From positions 434,001-498,000 of the forward strand of contig BCIG01000018.1 of NCBI GenBank assembly GCA_001599915.1: a DNA stretch of 64,000 nt. Direction: 5' to 3'. This DNA is from Symbiotaphrina buchneri. Its lineage: Eukaryota > Ascomycota > Symbiotaphrinales > Symbiotaphrinaceae. Under the pieces are notes generated by a model that saw only the letters and a program-made list of their open reading frames with translations, had not been told where the DNA came from and ran no database searches. Of this stretch, positions 11,387 through 21,053 are shown one piece after another; position 1 is the first letter of the stretch, and every line of letters starts with the position of its first letter. The translations under genes were made by a program, and so were the position numbers.

Positions 11387-11990
11387 GAAGGCAAGTTCCC
11401 TGATGCCTTTTCCTGTGCGGCGATCTGATGTTGAGCGCACTGATGGACCTTCTATCGGAAAAGGGGGATGGATGTAGGATCCACGGTAACTTCGAACGAT
11501 AATACTCCCAATGCGGGAGTGATACGATGTCGAGGAGTGGGAGTACGCGTAGTGCGGCAGGCAGCGGCTGACGGGGAGTCCTGGCTGACACGGGCCCGAG
11601 ATGGCTTGTCTGTTCTTGGCTTGGTCATGTGGCATCGTGGCGACATTGCTTGTCCTTCGTAGGTAAAATTACGGTGAGTACGGTACAGCAATGTAAAGGT
11701 AAAATGATACTCGTTGTACAATGTCGCTCACGTGATGCTTCGTTCCTGGCGCTCTTACCTTCCCTTAATGCAAGCAGTTCTGCTGCAAAGAATCTGGCAC
11801 AATGTTCTCGCCTGAAGGCTGGGGGCGCTGTGAGCCATGACATTTGTAGCCAGTCCAGCTTAGCCGAATCGTCAACCCACAAACGATTCCACTTGTTGCT
11901 GAAATAATTATCTCGAGCCCTTCTACCGCAAGTCCTGTTCGAGCATCACACCTTCTGGGCCCACGCCATCCGTTCAGTGCTTCTCACACC
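11387..11990. promoter_or_regulatory. Divergent promoter region of the UPF0357 gene and RPL28
   Basis: About 600 bp of shared 5' flank. Open frames on both strands overlap each other and resemble no family. A short TAAAATTACGGTGAGTACGG-like stretch at 11664-11690 is a weak relative of the dispersed word; otherwise nothing is recognised. Confidence 0.45.
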
Positions 11991-12722
11991 ATGGCTCTCG
12001 TATCATCTGACCTCATCTGGGAGATCTCCCGTAAGATCGCCAGCCCGCAACTTTCTTCTTTAGCCGCTAATTGATTCGATCCCAAAGGCTCCAACAACTC
12101 CTATCTCGTCAAGCGAAGGACAGGGGGCGGCGTACAGTTCTCCAGGGATCCTCTCAACCTCACGAACAAGCATTCCCGCAAGGTAGGCCACTTGCCTCGC
12201 ATATTCGTGTCAGACGGCTAATTGATGTTATAGTACGATGGCTTCGTCAACGACAAGGTACACCCACTGCACGATGGCTCGGCCTGTCTCCGGTAGTCCG
12301 TCATTGGAAAGGAGTGGCTGACATGGGCATGTTACAGGCTGTGGGCGTTCAGGCAGGGGAGAAGGGTGCCGTCACGTTGATCACCAAGAAGACCAAGAAC
12401 CAGAACCGACCTGCAACGGGCCTCAACAAGGTGACCTGGGGTTCTAACAAGGGCAGTCGCAAGTAAGTCAACTGCTGCAACTCGTCGAAGAAGCCAGCCC
12501 GTCTTTATCGCCGTTGCTGACGTGGGTGCTTTCCACCCTTCCAGGATCTACAAGGGAATTGCAGCCTACACTGCCAAACAAGGATATCGGCCAGATCTTC
12601 GCGCTGACGCCATCGCCCGTGCCAGCGCCATCCGGTTGTCGCAAAAGCCTAAGAAGGAGGCACCTCCACAGAAAGTGCGGGGCGCCAAGGCCCAGAAGGC
12701 CGCGGACAAGGACACAGCTTGA
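11991..12722 (+). CDS. rpl28: 60S ribosomal protein L28e
   Basis: Cytoplasmic large-subunit ribosomal protein eL28. Exons 11991-12030, 12088-12182, 12234-12257, 12338-12462 and 12545-12722 give 153 residues. The protein reads MALVSSDLIWEISRSNNSYL, then VKRRTGGGVQFSRDPLNLTN, KHSRKYDGFVNDKAVGVQ and a basic C-terminus ending QKAADKDTA, matching the eL28 family throughout. Exon 3 is only 24 bp (YDGFVNDK). Four short introns in a gene of 462 coding bases fit ribosomal protein genes of filamentous fungi, which are often intron-rich near the 5' end. Confidence 0.96.
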
Positions 12723-13411
12723 GATGGAGCAGGATGAAGCCAGAAGGCATAAGACGTTGAAACCTGGAGACGCTGCAAGCAGGACAGAGTGCTTGAGAAT
12801 CGCTAGCATGTAACAGAAGAAAACAATGTTAAGGTGAAAGGCACCTACCGTACCTTTCCTTACCTCATCTTCGATATCTTGGGTACCCCCTCCCCCATGG
12901 AGAATTTCGGGTCATTATGTACGTACCTTACATTCATCGTGAGAAATCTCCCTGTGTACAGTAACAGTATGGTACGGTAAGGTCGGTACTTACTCCGTGG
13001 GCCCACGGGCAATCCTTTACCCCGCGCCCGGACCGTCATCGCCAGAGGTACGAGCTACGGTGTACAGGATCGTTTGCATTTACCCTGGCTTCCGCCGCTC
13101 ACCTCTCATCGACCAACACCCTCTCACAATTCCATCCTCGATCCTCGTGCCTCTTCCACCTTCTCTCAGCTATCGGTACCTTACTCCGTCCTCAATTGTC
13201 CGAATCCCCCCGACTCCAGGTTCGTGCCCTTTACACTCTTCGATCTCGATCCTTCCAATCGAAAGCTCTTAGCATTCGGTCTCTTGCCGTAACCACCCAC
13301 TTCCCTTCCCAACTCATTCCGTTCGACCGCTCGAAAGGCTGTCCAGTCGTCCAACAGACCTGCCTGCAAGCCCTCATCGCTGACCTCCAGTCCTCAAGAA
13401 TAACCGCAACG
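12723..13411. promoter_or_regulatory. Promoter and leader region of malate dehydrogenase
   Basis: Tandem gap between rpl28 and mdh. The left part (about 12830-13000) holds the AAGGTACC-type word. The right part (13080-13400) is pyrimidine-rich and looks like the transcribed leader of mdh; its open frames have no family resemblance. Confidence 0.5.
12830..13005. repeat. Block of AAGGTAAGGTACC-type word
   Basis: TTAAGGTGAAAGG, CTACCGTACCTTTCCTTACC, GTACGTACCTTAC and GGTACGGTAAGGTCGGTAC lie within about 175 bp upstream of mdh. Confidence 0.65.
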
Positions 13412-14798
13412 ATGGTCAAAGCAGGTAAGAGCTCCAAGATGCTAGAGCCCTTTGTGAAAGGCAAAGTTACTGACCGGGTCCGCCACAGTCGTCCTCGGCG
13501 CTTCTGGCGGCATCGGTCAGGTAGATAATCATTACAATTAATCGGCTGTTTCTCGATTGTTGACTTCTGCCTAGCCGCTGTCGCTTGTCCTCAAGATGAG
13601 TCCGCTCATTGACGAGTTATCTCTCTACGATGTCGTCAACACCCCGGGTGTCACGGCCGACCTCTCACATATCTCATCTCCTGCGGTAGGATTTTCGAGT
13701 CTAGATCTTACGCAAAGAGCTGCTAGCTTAATCTGTGACTAGAAAGTGACCGGGTACCTGCCCAAAGACGACGGGTTAAAGCATGCCTTGACGGGCGCCG
13801 ATATTGTCGTCATCCCCGCTGGTATCCCTCGTAAGTGTCACTGAAGTTGGAACACGGCAGAGTCTTCGTTTGACCGACATGTTTAGGTAAACCGGGCATG
13901 ACTAGAGATGACCTCTTCAAAATCAACGCCGGTATTGTGCGAGACCTTGCCAAAGGCATTGCCGAACATTGCCCAAAGGCGTTCACTTTGATCATTTCCA
14001 ACCCGGTCAATTCCACAGTACCGATCGCCGCCGAGGTTTTCAAGGCTGCCGGAGTCTTCGACGCGACACGCCTCTTTGGTGTTACAACCCTTGATGTCGT
14101 TCGCGCAGAGACTTTCCTCAGCGAGATCACTGGAGCAAAGGAACCGGCGAAGACGACAATTCCCGTAATTGGCGGTCATTCTGGCGAAACCATTGTACCC
14201 CTCTTCAGCCAGGCTCAGCCAAAGGCCGACATCCCGGCAGACAAACTATCCGCTCTTGTGAATCGTAAGTCGCCACACCTACTGTTCCTCATACCTTCCC
14301 CGGCTTATTTCATATTAGGTGTGCAATTCGGTGGTGACGAGGTTGTGAAGGCAAAGGATGGAGCAGGCTCGGCAACACTGTCAATGGCTTTCGCTGGTTA
14401 CCGGTTCGTTCAATCTGCTCTGATCCTAGATGTGCAGCGTCCTGACTACCTGTAGGTTCGCCGAAAAGGTTTTGAAGGCCGTTCGGGGAGAAAAAGGCAT
14501 CGTAGAGCCTACTTATGTATATCTCCCAGGAGTCAGCGGAGGACCGGAGATCGTCAAAGCTACTGGTGTTGAGTTCTTCTCGGTCCCAGTAGAGCTTGGG
14601 GTAAGACTTCATCTCTCAATTCGAACTCCTGAAGCAAGTGACTGACAGACTCTGTAGCAATCCGGAGCGGTCAGAGCCATCAACCCGCTCACAAACATTG
14701 ACAGCAATGAGAAGAAATTGCTCGAGGCCTGCATCAAAGGGCTGGGAGGGAACATTGAAAAGGGAATAGAGTTTGTGAAGAACCCTCCACCGAAGTAA
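13412..14798 (+). CDS. mdh: Malate dehydrogenase, cytosolic form
   Basis: NAD-dependent interconversion of malate and oxaloacetate. Eight exons (13412-13424, 13489-13520, 13575-13685, 13743-13830, 13887-14264, 14319-14403, 14456-14600, 14658-14798) sum to 330 residues. The N-terminus [20 protein letters not shown] begins directly with the Rossmann GASGGIGQ loop. There is no mitochondrial presequence and no peroxisomal SKL-type end (it ends NPPPK), so the cytosolic form is most likely. The active-site loop [16 protein letters not shown] carries the substrate-binding arginines, and the catalytic His is in [12 protein letters not shown]. The first coding exon is only 13 bp and the second 32 bp. 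Confidence 0.95.
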
Positions 14799-15232
14799 TT
14801 GACCCCGCCCAATCTCTGCATTCCTAGAGCGATGATGGTTTCTGTCAGAATTTTTCCCCTTAGACACTGGCTGCTAGACTTTTCATGCTCTCGGAATTGT
14901 CATTTTGTGTGACCGTGCAGATCGTTGTTCTTTTGTCCCCCAAGCAGTTTGATATCTGACGGCTGACGCATGGCTATGGTTAGATAGATTGTAACCTGAA
15001 TCCTTGCCGGGGTGGGCCCGATGTTACCCCTAGGCAAGCTGGTCAGTCTAAGAGACTGGTCAAAAATTCAGGGGTCCCGATGCCGCTGAGCTATTTTGAG
15101 GGAAGACATCGACATAGGCACGTACATTGCTTCAAGAATCTTTAATGGCTACACAAGTAAATCATTATAAGCAGCCTCCAAGTTCTCAAAGGCTTGTAAT
15201 GACATTCGATACCAAATGTCAGATGACTGCAG
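14799..15232. other. Convergent intergenic region, mdh and trs33 3' ends
   Basis: No gene or repeat recognised; probably 3' untranslated sequence of both neighbours. Confidence 0.4.
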
Positions 15233-15987
15233 TCAGGACTTTGCGCTGATTGTCTTGATTTGAAAGGTTGCCGCAGGCAGCTGAGAGGTTTCTGCTTGAA
15301 CCGTTGCGTTGATGCCCATATTCGCCAGTGCTCCTCTTATTATGCCGCATGGAAACCAGAGGAACTAGTAGTTGTGAATCAGTCCCAACTGTCTTTCCTC
15401 ATAGACGATTGCAGGAAGGCTCACTGGTTGCGCACGGGTGACTGCCTGGCCGCCTGTTTCCGTGCTCATACGGGAAAATGGGCGGAAAGTGTTGTCGGTC
15501 AAGACGTAGACTCCCTTTGATGATCTGTGGGTCAGCTTCGATTGACGACGTGCAGCAGATGGGTATCTGTGAGGGGACGCACCCGATGATTCGTCTTTAG
15601 ATTGTCAATCTGCTTCCGAAAGACCAACGCCCACAGGTCCTTGCATAGAAATTTGATCATGTCCAGAGTGTCGGTGAATCGGGGTCGATCACGTCCAAAC
15701 CTAGGATGCACAGGCCCAAGTATCAGGCCAATTTCCAAAAAGCGCAGCGCCGGATATGCTCACCTCTCCACGAGTCCTTGGCCAACGCGGTAGCCTAGAC
15801 GCTCGAGGCGATAGAAGGCCGCCTCTCGCTCTTCCTCCTCATCCAGCTGATCCTCTCCCGACACTGATAGTTCGTGTGCGAGGCGATATGCCATGGGCAC
15901 CAACTCGATCATCAGTAGGTCAAGGCACGAGATACTGAGGAGGGTGGGTGGCAGATCAAACGCGGCCTGAGTGCTTTCCATTGTCAT
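15233..15987 (-). CDS. trs33: TRAPP complex subunit Trs33 (TRAPPC6)
   Basis: Subunit of the TRAPP tethering complexes that activate Rab GTPases in ER-Golgi and Golgi traffic. Exons 15764-15987, 15583-15700, 15425-15514 and 15233-15364 sum to 187 residues. Recognisable stretches are [20 protein letters not shown], an acidic [11 protein letters not shown] insert, [70 protein letters not shown] and [20 protein letters not shown]. This is the complete Trs33 fold including the C-terminal strand. An alternative upstream ATG at 16026 would add 13 residues; 15987 is preferred because the family starts just before this point. Confidence 0.95.
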
Positions 15988-16717
15988 GTCTCTCAAGGGC
16001 GGGCCCCGTTTACCACATGACTGCAACTTTGGTACGGAGGCAGTTCTGAGATGCCAACTGTTGACGGTTCCTGTCGGCCGTCGTTCGTCGTCGGTCGTTG
16101 GTCATTGGTCTTTCGTCCAGTGCGGTCCGTCTGTGAAGCTTCGAAGGGTGTCATCCTAAAACGCCTCTTCCTCGCTTGTGCGACCAGCGCGCATGGACCA
16201 GGGAAAGGGGCTCCGTGGGGGACCAAGGAAAGGGCGTAACGACAGACAGAGCGGCGCCGTCACATTCGGGTTTACAGTCGCATATGTGAATCAATACAAA
16301 CAAGCCAGGAGAAGCTGGCTATTCATCCATCAATGATGACTCAGATCCTGCTTCCCGCGTCCTTCTTGGACAAACCTACAGCCCACGGCTATTATTTGAT
16401 GCCCACGACCCACCCTCTAGGATCGTCATAGGCCCTGTTTGGATAGCGAAATATTCAACTTCAGTCAATAGCCATCCTACTCATATTGGCCCGTCTGATA
16501 ACAGCAGCAAGACCAAGAAAAATGCGCGCCAGATCATGAAATCTGATAACGTCCGCAACTCCGACCCCTTCCATGCCATGTCCGTTCCTGACTCCGTAGT
16601 CTAAATGTGCTCGTTCACCCGTACCCGCTCGGAATGCGAATCCACCACAAAGATAGCAAAAGCAAGCCTGAAAGGCGGAAGGTAAGAAAGTGAAAGGACC
16701 CTCGTGAGCAAGATCTC
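15988..16717. promoter_or_regulatory. Region between pli1 and trs33
   Basis: Holds the 5' flank of trs33 and the 3' flank of pli1 (both minus strand). A short low-complexity run of GTCG/GGTC units lies at about 16067-16112. No gene is seen. Confidence 0.45.
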
Positions 16718-18702
16718 TCAAGTACCAGCACCAAAGCGGCCTTGACCGGAACTCGACGAGCCAGGCGTCATCAATTGAGGTGGCCTTCCGAGGTGGAATG
16801 AAATCCCATCGCCACTGGTCCCACGGCTCCCAGGTACTGATACCGCCGAACCTTTAGAGACTGCGGCACTACTGGGTGTTGAATATGGTAGTTTCCGTTT
16901 CAAAGGACGTACCGGGCCCTCGTCGTCGTCACTTAGCGTCAAGTCGATGATCTGGCTAGCCGGTCTTTTGTTGCTGCCCGGCCGTGCGGATGCCGAGGAC
17001 GCTGAAGGTTCCCGAGATGCGACAGGCGGCGTGTTGGACCCGAAGCCGCCGGCGGGAGTGGGTGGGGCCGTAGGTTTGCCTAAGCCAAGACGTGGGTTTT
17101 CGATCTCAACCAGATCGTCACTTTCATCGAATCCCATGCTCTTACTATTTTCTCCGTTCCGAGGAGCGTCTTGGGAAATATTCTCCGACCAGGACCCATT
17201 GGGTTCGATGATAACTTGCTCTACGCCTTTGGACGTTGATTTGAGGATATCTTCCACATATCTGTGAGGACGTCAGGGATTGCTACAGTTTTGCACGAGG
17301 CATGACACTCACTGATCTATCACTAGTCCTTCAAATGAAATGATCTTATTGCAGATTGGACATGTCCAAGTGGGGCCTTGCTCTTGAAGCTGCAGGAATG
17401 ACGCCGCATCGAAGCACTGGTTGTGGCTGCAAACAGCAGATCGGCAGGGTAGCTCCATTCGAAGCGTTGATAGAGGACATTTCAGGGACATGACGGTCGA
17501 GGTGGCAACTATGTCAGCGTCTTGCGCCTTGTTGATCACTGTGACACTGTTAGTCAGTTCTTTGAGTCGCAGACGAATCTATGCCACCCACTTTCTTTGA
17601 TGACTTGATCTTTGGAGAACCTTCTGCCATTAGATCTCAGTCGAGTGACAAGCTCAACAACTGTGTGTTGTCTGACCAGGTTGACAACGAAACAGAATTT
17701 CTGCGTCTCAATTAATGGGGAGCAAACTTGCTGCTTGCAACTAGCTTACTTTCTGAGTTAAGGCGTAGGTCATGGCTACAGTATTTTCATATGTCGCGAC
17801 CTTTCGTACCAGACTAGTTATATCAGCTGGCTTGGCAGAGCCAGGTCGATTTTTAAGTCCTCGCAAATTTTGCTTGAGCTCCTCGCCGTTGACGCGAATC
17901 TCTACTTGATGAGGAAAGGTGATGTCGGACTTTGTGTAAGGCGAGAGGCTGTCATCCATTGTACAGTACACCAACAGCCTCATCGCAGGGTCGCTGCGAA
18001 GCCGCTCGACCAAGGTGGCCGTGAGATACAATTTGGCGGTCGTGGTATGCCGTAACTGTGGCATTGCTGAGATATAATGAGAAACTGTCTAGGTAGATCA
18101 TGAGATGGACCTCGAATCTTACAGGGACAATCATTGACCGGAGTGAGCGTTTCCTCTATCGTGTAGAAGGGACTATCCTTGAATGCTAGGCGGCCTACGC
18201 CGGTCAGCGGTGGCTCGTTCTTGTTCCTGGACGCCATGCTTACGATGGGAGCCGCTTTGCGTGGAGCGCGGCAAGTTAGGAGTGGCCGCAACGCTAGCCT
18301 TTGAGCTGCTCATGGATTTTTTCTGACAAGGTGAAGAGGCAGTGATGGTGTTATTGGGCCCATATGAACCCGACGCAGCTTGCTGAGAGCTGGGAGAGAA
18401 AAGGAAATTGTTGATCCTATGCAGGCCCTCAACGTCGTTGTTTTGCTTGTATTGCTCGATCCCTAGTGCTCAATGAGTGGTGAGCGTTGACGGAGCCCGG
18501 CTGGGTCAGATACAGGGTGAGGTGGGTAGATGAACAAAAGCGACAAGTACGTACGCTCTATTATACGTCCCTGCATAGAAGCCTTGACGCCAGAGGTGGG
18601 CAAGTTCTCGGCCTTCAAAATTGCTTTAAGCTGATTATTAAGAAGCAGCTTCACCTTGGAAGTGAGTAGCTGAGGGTCCAAAGATTGTCCGCGTGAAGCC
18701 AT
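16718..18702 (-). CDS. pli1: SUMO E3 ligase, Siz/PIAS family (Pli1-like)
   Basis: Nuclear SUMO ligase. Seven exons (18555-18702, 18244-18462, 18123-18194, 17750-18066, 17592-17700, 17313-17538, 16718-17261) sum to 544 residues with all phases agreeing. Domain order: an N-terminal SAP motif (LLNNQLKAILKAENLPTSGV, residues about 15-45); a PINIT domain (FKDSPFYTIEETLTP, then DITFPHQVEIRVNGEELKQN and LRGLKNRPGSAKPADIT); an SP-RING (SLKCPLSTLRMELPCRSAVC, then HNQCFD and WTCPICNKII, with Cys/His ligands in the expected order); and a disordered tail with IIDLTLSDDDEG, a textbook SUMO-interaction motif. The exon 2-3 junction uses a 49-bp intron that is needed to keep frame. Assignment to the family is secure; Pli1 versus Siz1 naming is by convention. 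Confidence 0.95.
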
Positions 18703-19712
18703 GGCCAGCAACGGGCAAGCGCTGGCGGGGACAGATTGCCGTGACCAGAACGGTGTCGTAGAGCCGCGATACTAATGCTCAGCGAGACTGAAGCGCATAA
18801 GAAGGTCAGTCGCACAGCCTTCGGAAGCTGGACCGTCGCGTGTTAGGAAGAGGAAGGAGGACCTGACAGCGCATGGCACTCCCGCAGCACGGATTGCACG
18901 AACTGGAAGCAGAAGCGGACCGGGAGCGGAGGAGGTGAGAGAAAGACAAAGGAGAGGGCGCGAGTGATGCGGCCCAGCTATGGGATCATCACCCCGTGAA
19001 GCTCCTGGAGAATCGACAGTTGGCGGACCGAGGTGATGCTGAAGAAGAGCCGAGGCACCAAACTTCATTCCTTCCTTCACCTGCTCGTTTACCCAGCTTT
19101 GAAGCCCCCGCGTGCTACTTTCATTACGGCAACGCACACTGTTCTTCAGGGCCTGTGAGGAGGTCAATGTAAGGTAGGGTACCTTGGACCGCGGAGGGTG
19201 ATGTAGGCAAAGCAGGGCAGCTCAGGGCAAGGGCAAGGGCAAGGAAGGGTAAGACAAGGTGAGGTACCCAAGGTGGACGTCTGTTGTTTCTTTTCGATCC
19301 ACCGCCGTAAGGTACGAAGGGGAGGAGGAGTAGAATGTAGGAGTCCCACTCCTACTTCATACAGTATGTACCCTACCTAAGGTTTAGTATCCGTAGTGCA
19401 AACCCCTCGAGCGCAACTCGCCGACAAGTCAGCCCTGCTAACTAAGTGGCACTACTACGGTACGGTACTCCCTACCACACTCATGGTGTGGCTCCGGCGA
19501 ACGACGCGGCCCACCTGCGCGCCCTTTCTTTTCCCTCCAGACGCCTCAAGGGCCGCAGAAAGTCTAGACTGTTGACCGTTGAGATTTTGCAGGGTGGCAC
19601 GCACGCACAGCACAGTCAGTTGTATACGGGTCGCAACAACCGCCTTCAACAATCTTCAATTACGACCCCTTTACTCACTGTGCGCCGCCTTCGCTGCACA
19701 TCTTCATCAAAC
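18703..19712. promoter_or_regulatory. Divergent region between pli1 and the DUF2423 gene
   Basis: No convincing gene. A 131-codon minus-strand frame at 18772-19167 has no ATG at its start and ends just ahead of pli1, so it is more likely pli1 leader. A G/A-rich simple stretch with repeated GGGCAA units lies at about 19215-19260. The AAGGTACC-type word occurs at 19170-19185 and 19300-19385. Confidence 0.5.
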
Positions 19713-20375
19713 ATGGCCAAAGGTCTCCGTGCCAGCACAGAAAAGTCAAACAAAGCGCGGCTGCGTTCCCGCGTCTTCGGACCTGTGGAGACTGCTCGGA
19801 CAGAGAGATTGTCCGCAAAGTTGCTGCAGCTTGCATCTGAGCCCAGAGCCACGCCTTCCCATGATACAAAAATGGAGATAGAACGAGCTGGTGAGTGTCC
19901 TCCACATTACTACCTCCAGTATTACCGCAGCTGATTTGGTTCCTCCTATGCAGAGATTGCGCAAAGCACAGAAAACTACACTGAGCGAGCACCAGAAGGT
20001 CAGTTGCGATCTTATTTTCTTTTCTAGCTGCTGTAATTCCAGAATCTGAAGTCTGGCACTCCACTGCTCGTCATTATCTTCCGCACACTTGACATCGGCA
20101 TCTGATCATGGTGCCGAAGGGTGCGGTTTACTTCCGAGCTTGAAGGCGCTATGCGTCTCGAATGGCTTGACGAGGACATTGTGAGCTTACATTTTGCAGT
20201 ACACATGGACATCGATGATACAACAGGATCCAAGTCTTCGTCGAGCAAAGGGAAGAAGGCTGGCAGCCAAGGGCGCATTCATAAAAAGCGGAGGGGTAAG
20301 GCGACCTCTCAGATCGGGTTTCCAAGCTTGAAGAGAAACAAAAAGGGGCGCAGTGCCAGGACCAACAAGGCGTGA
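19713..20375 (+). CDS. DUF2423 family small basic protein (YBL028C-like)
   Basis: Fungal DUF2423 protein; the yeast member is a nucleolar protein linked to ribosome biogenesis, so that role is inferred here. Exons 19713-19890, 19954-19998 and 20200-20375 sum to 132 residues. The N-terminal domain is MAKGLRASTEKSNKARLRSR, then VFGPVETARTERLSAKLLQL. An acidic centre with MDIDD follows, and then a very basic C-terminus (GRIHKKRRGKATSQIGFPSL and KRNKKGRSARTNKA), as in the family. The second intron, about 200 bp, is longer than others here and could hide an extra small exon, but the junction PE|VHMDIDD keeps frame. Confidence 0.88.
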
Positions 20376-21053
20376 TGGTGTTCTCTCTGACTCTATTCGG
20401 ACATACTGCGGCAAGGCTATAGAGGGATATGCAGTGCATGAGCGGAGCAGCATCGGTTTTGTGGAGTCAAGGATTTCTGGCGTCCCATGGCCTGGGCGTT
20501 GCTGTTGGCGTTCAGCATTCGCGATGGACGGTGACTGGGTCACTCGACGAATTCGGCGAGACTGAAACGGTTCAATTTTTTCACCTCTGGGGTGCATCCA
20601 TTGCTGTAATTATCGGGCGTCTTGCCCAAGGACCAATCTTCCAGCGATCAATCGATTGTTCATCCGTGGCCCCCTTTTTACTTTTCATCCTGCAGCTATG
20701 TTCACCGGTGTAATCGGAGGACCAGAATTTCGTACTTACCTTACCTTAAGGTAAGGTAAGGTAGGTCATCTTAGCGCTTCTCCGTACCGAAATGTGAACA
20801 CCTTGCCTACAGGTAAGGTAAGGTGTCTTTACAGGTACTCGTACTGTACGGTAAAGTACCTGGTATGTAGCAAATGGACCTGTAGCTTCCCTCCCCGGAA
20901 GCATTGGGGATAATGCTCCATCCTCCAGCTCTTCTCGTAGAGGAGTGGAATGACCCTCGGATGTGTCTACGCTGGTCTACTTACTCTACTAAAGCCTAAA
21001 ACGCTTGTCATGGGAGCGTCTCTCTTTCAATTGGCTTGCAGTCTGCCCGCAGT
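20376..21053. promoter_or_regulatory. Region between the DUF2423 gene and las21
   Basis: Tandem gap. It contains a block of the AAGGTAAGG word at about 20733-20870 and then the presumed promoter and leader of las21. No gene is seen. Confidence 0.5.
20733..20870. repeat. Block of AAGGTAAGGTACC-type word
   Basis: A near-perfect palindrome, TTACCTTACCTTAAGGTAAG at 20737-20756, continues as GTAAGGTAGG. GGTAAGGTAAGGTG and GTACGGTAAAGTACC follow within 100 bp. Confidence 0.8.

Noticed and set aside
18772-19167. 131-codon minus-strand frame upstream of pli1
   Set aside because: It opens with TTG rather than ATG, has no family resemblance, becomes low-complexity and ends just before the pli1 start; more likely pli1 leader, possibly with a leader intron.
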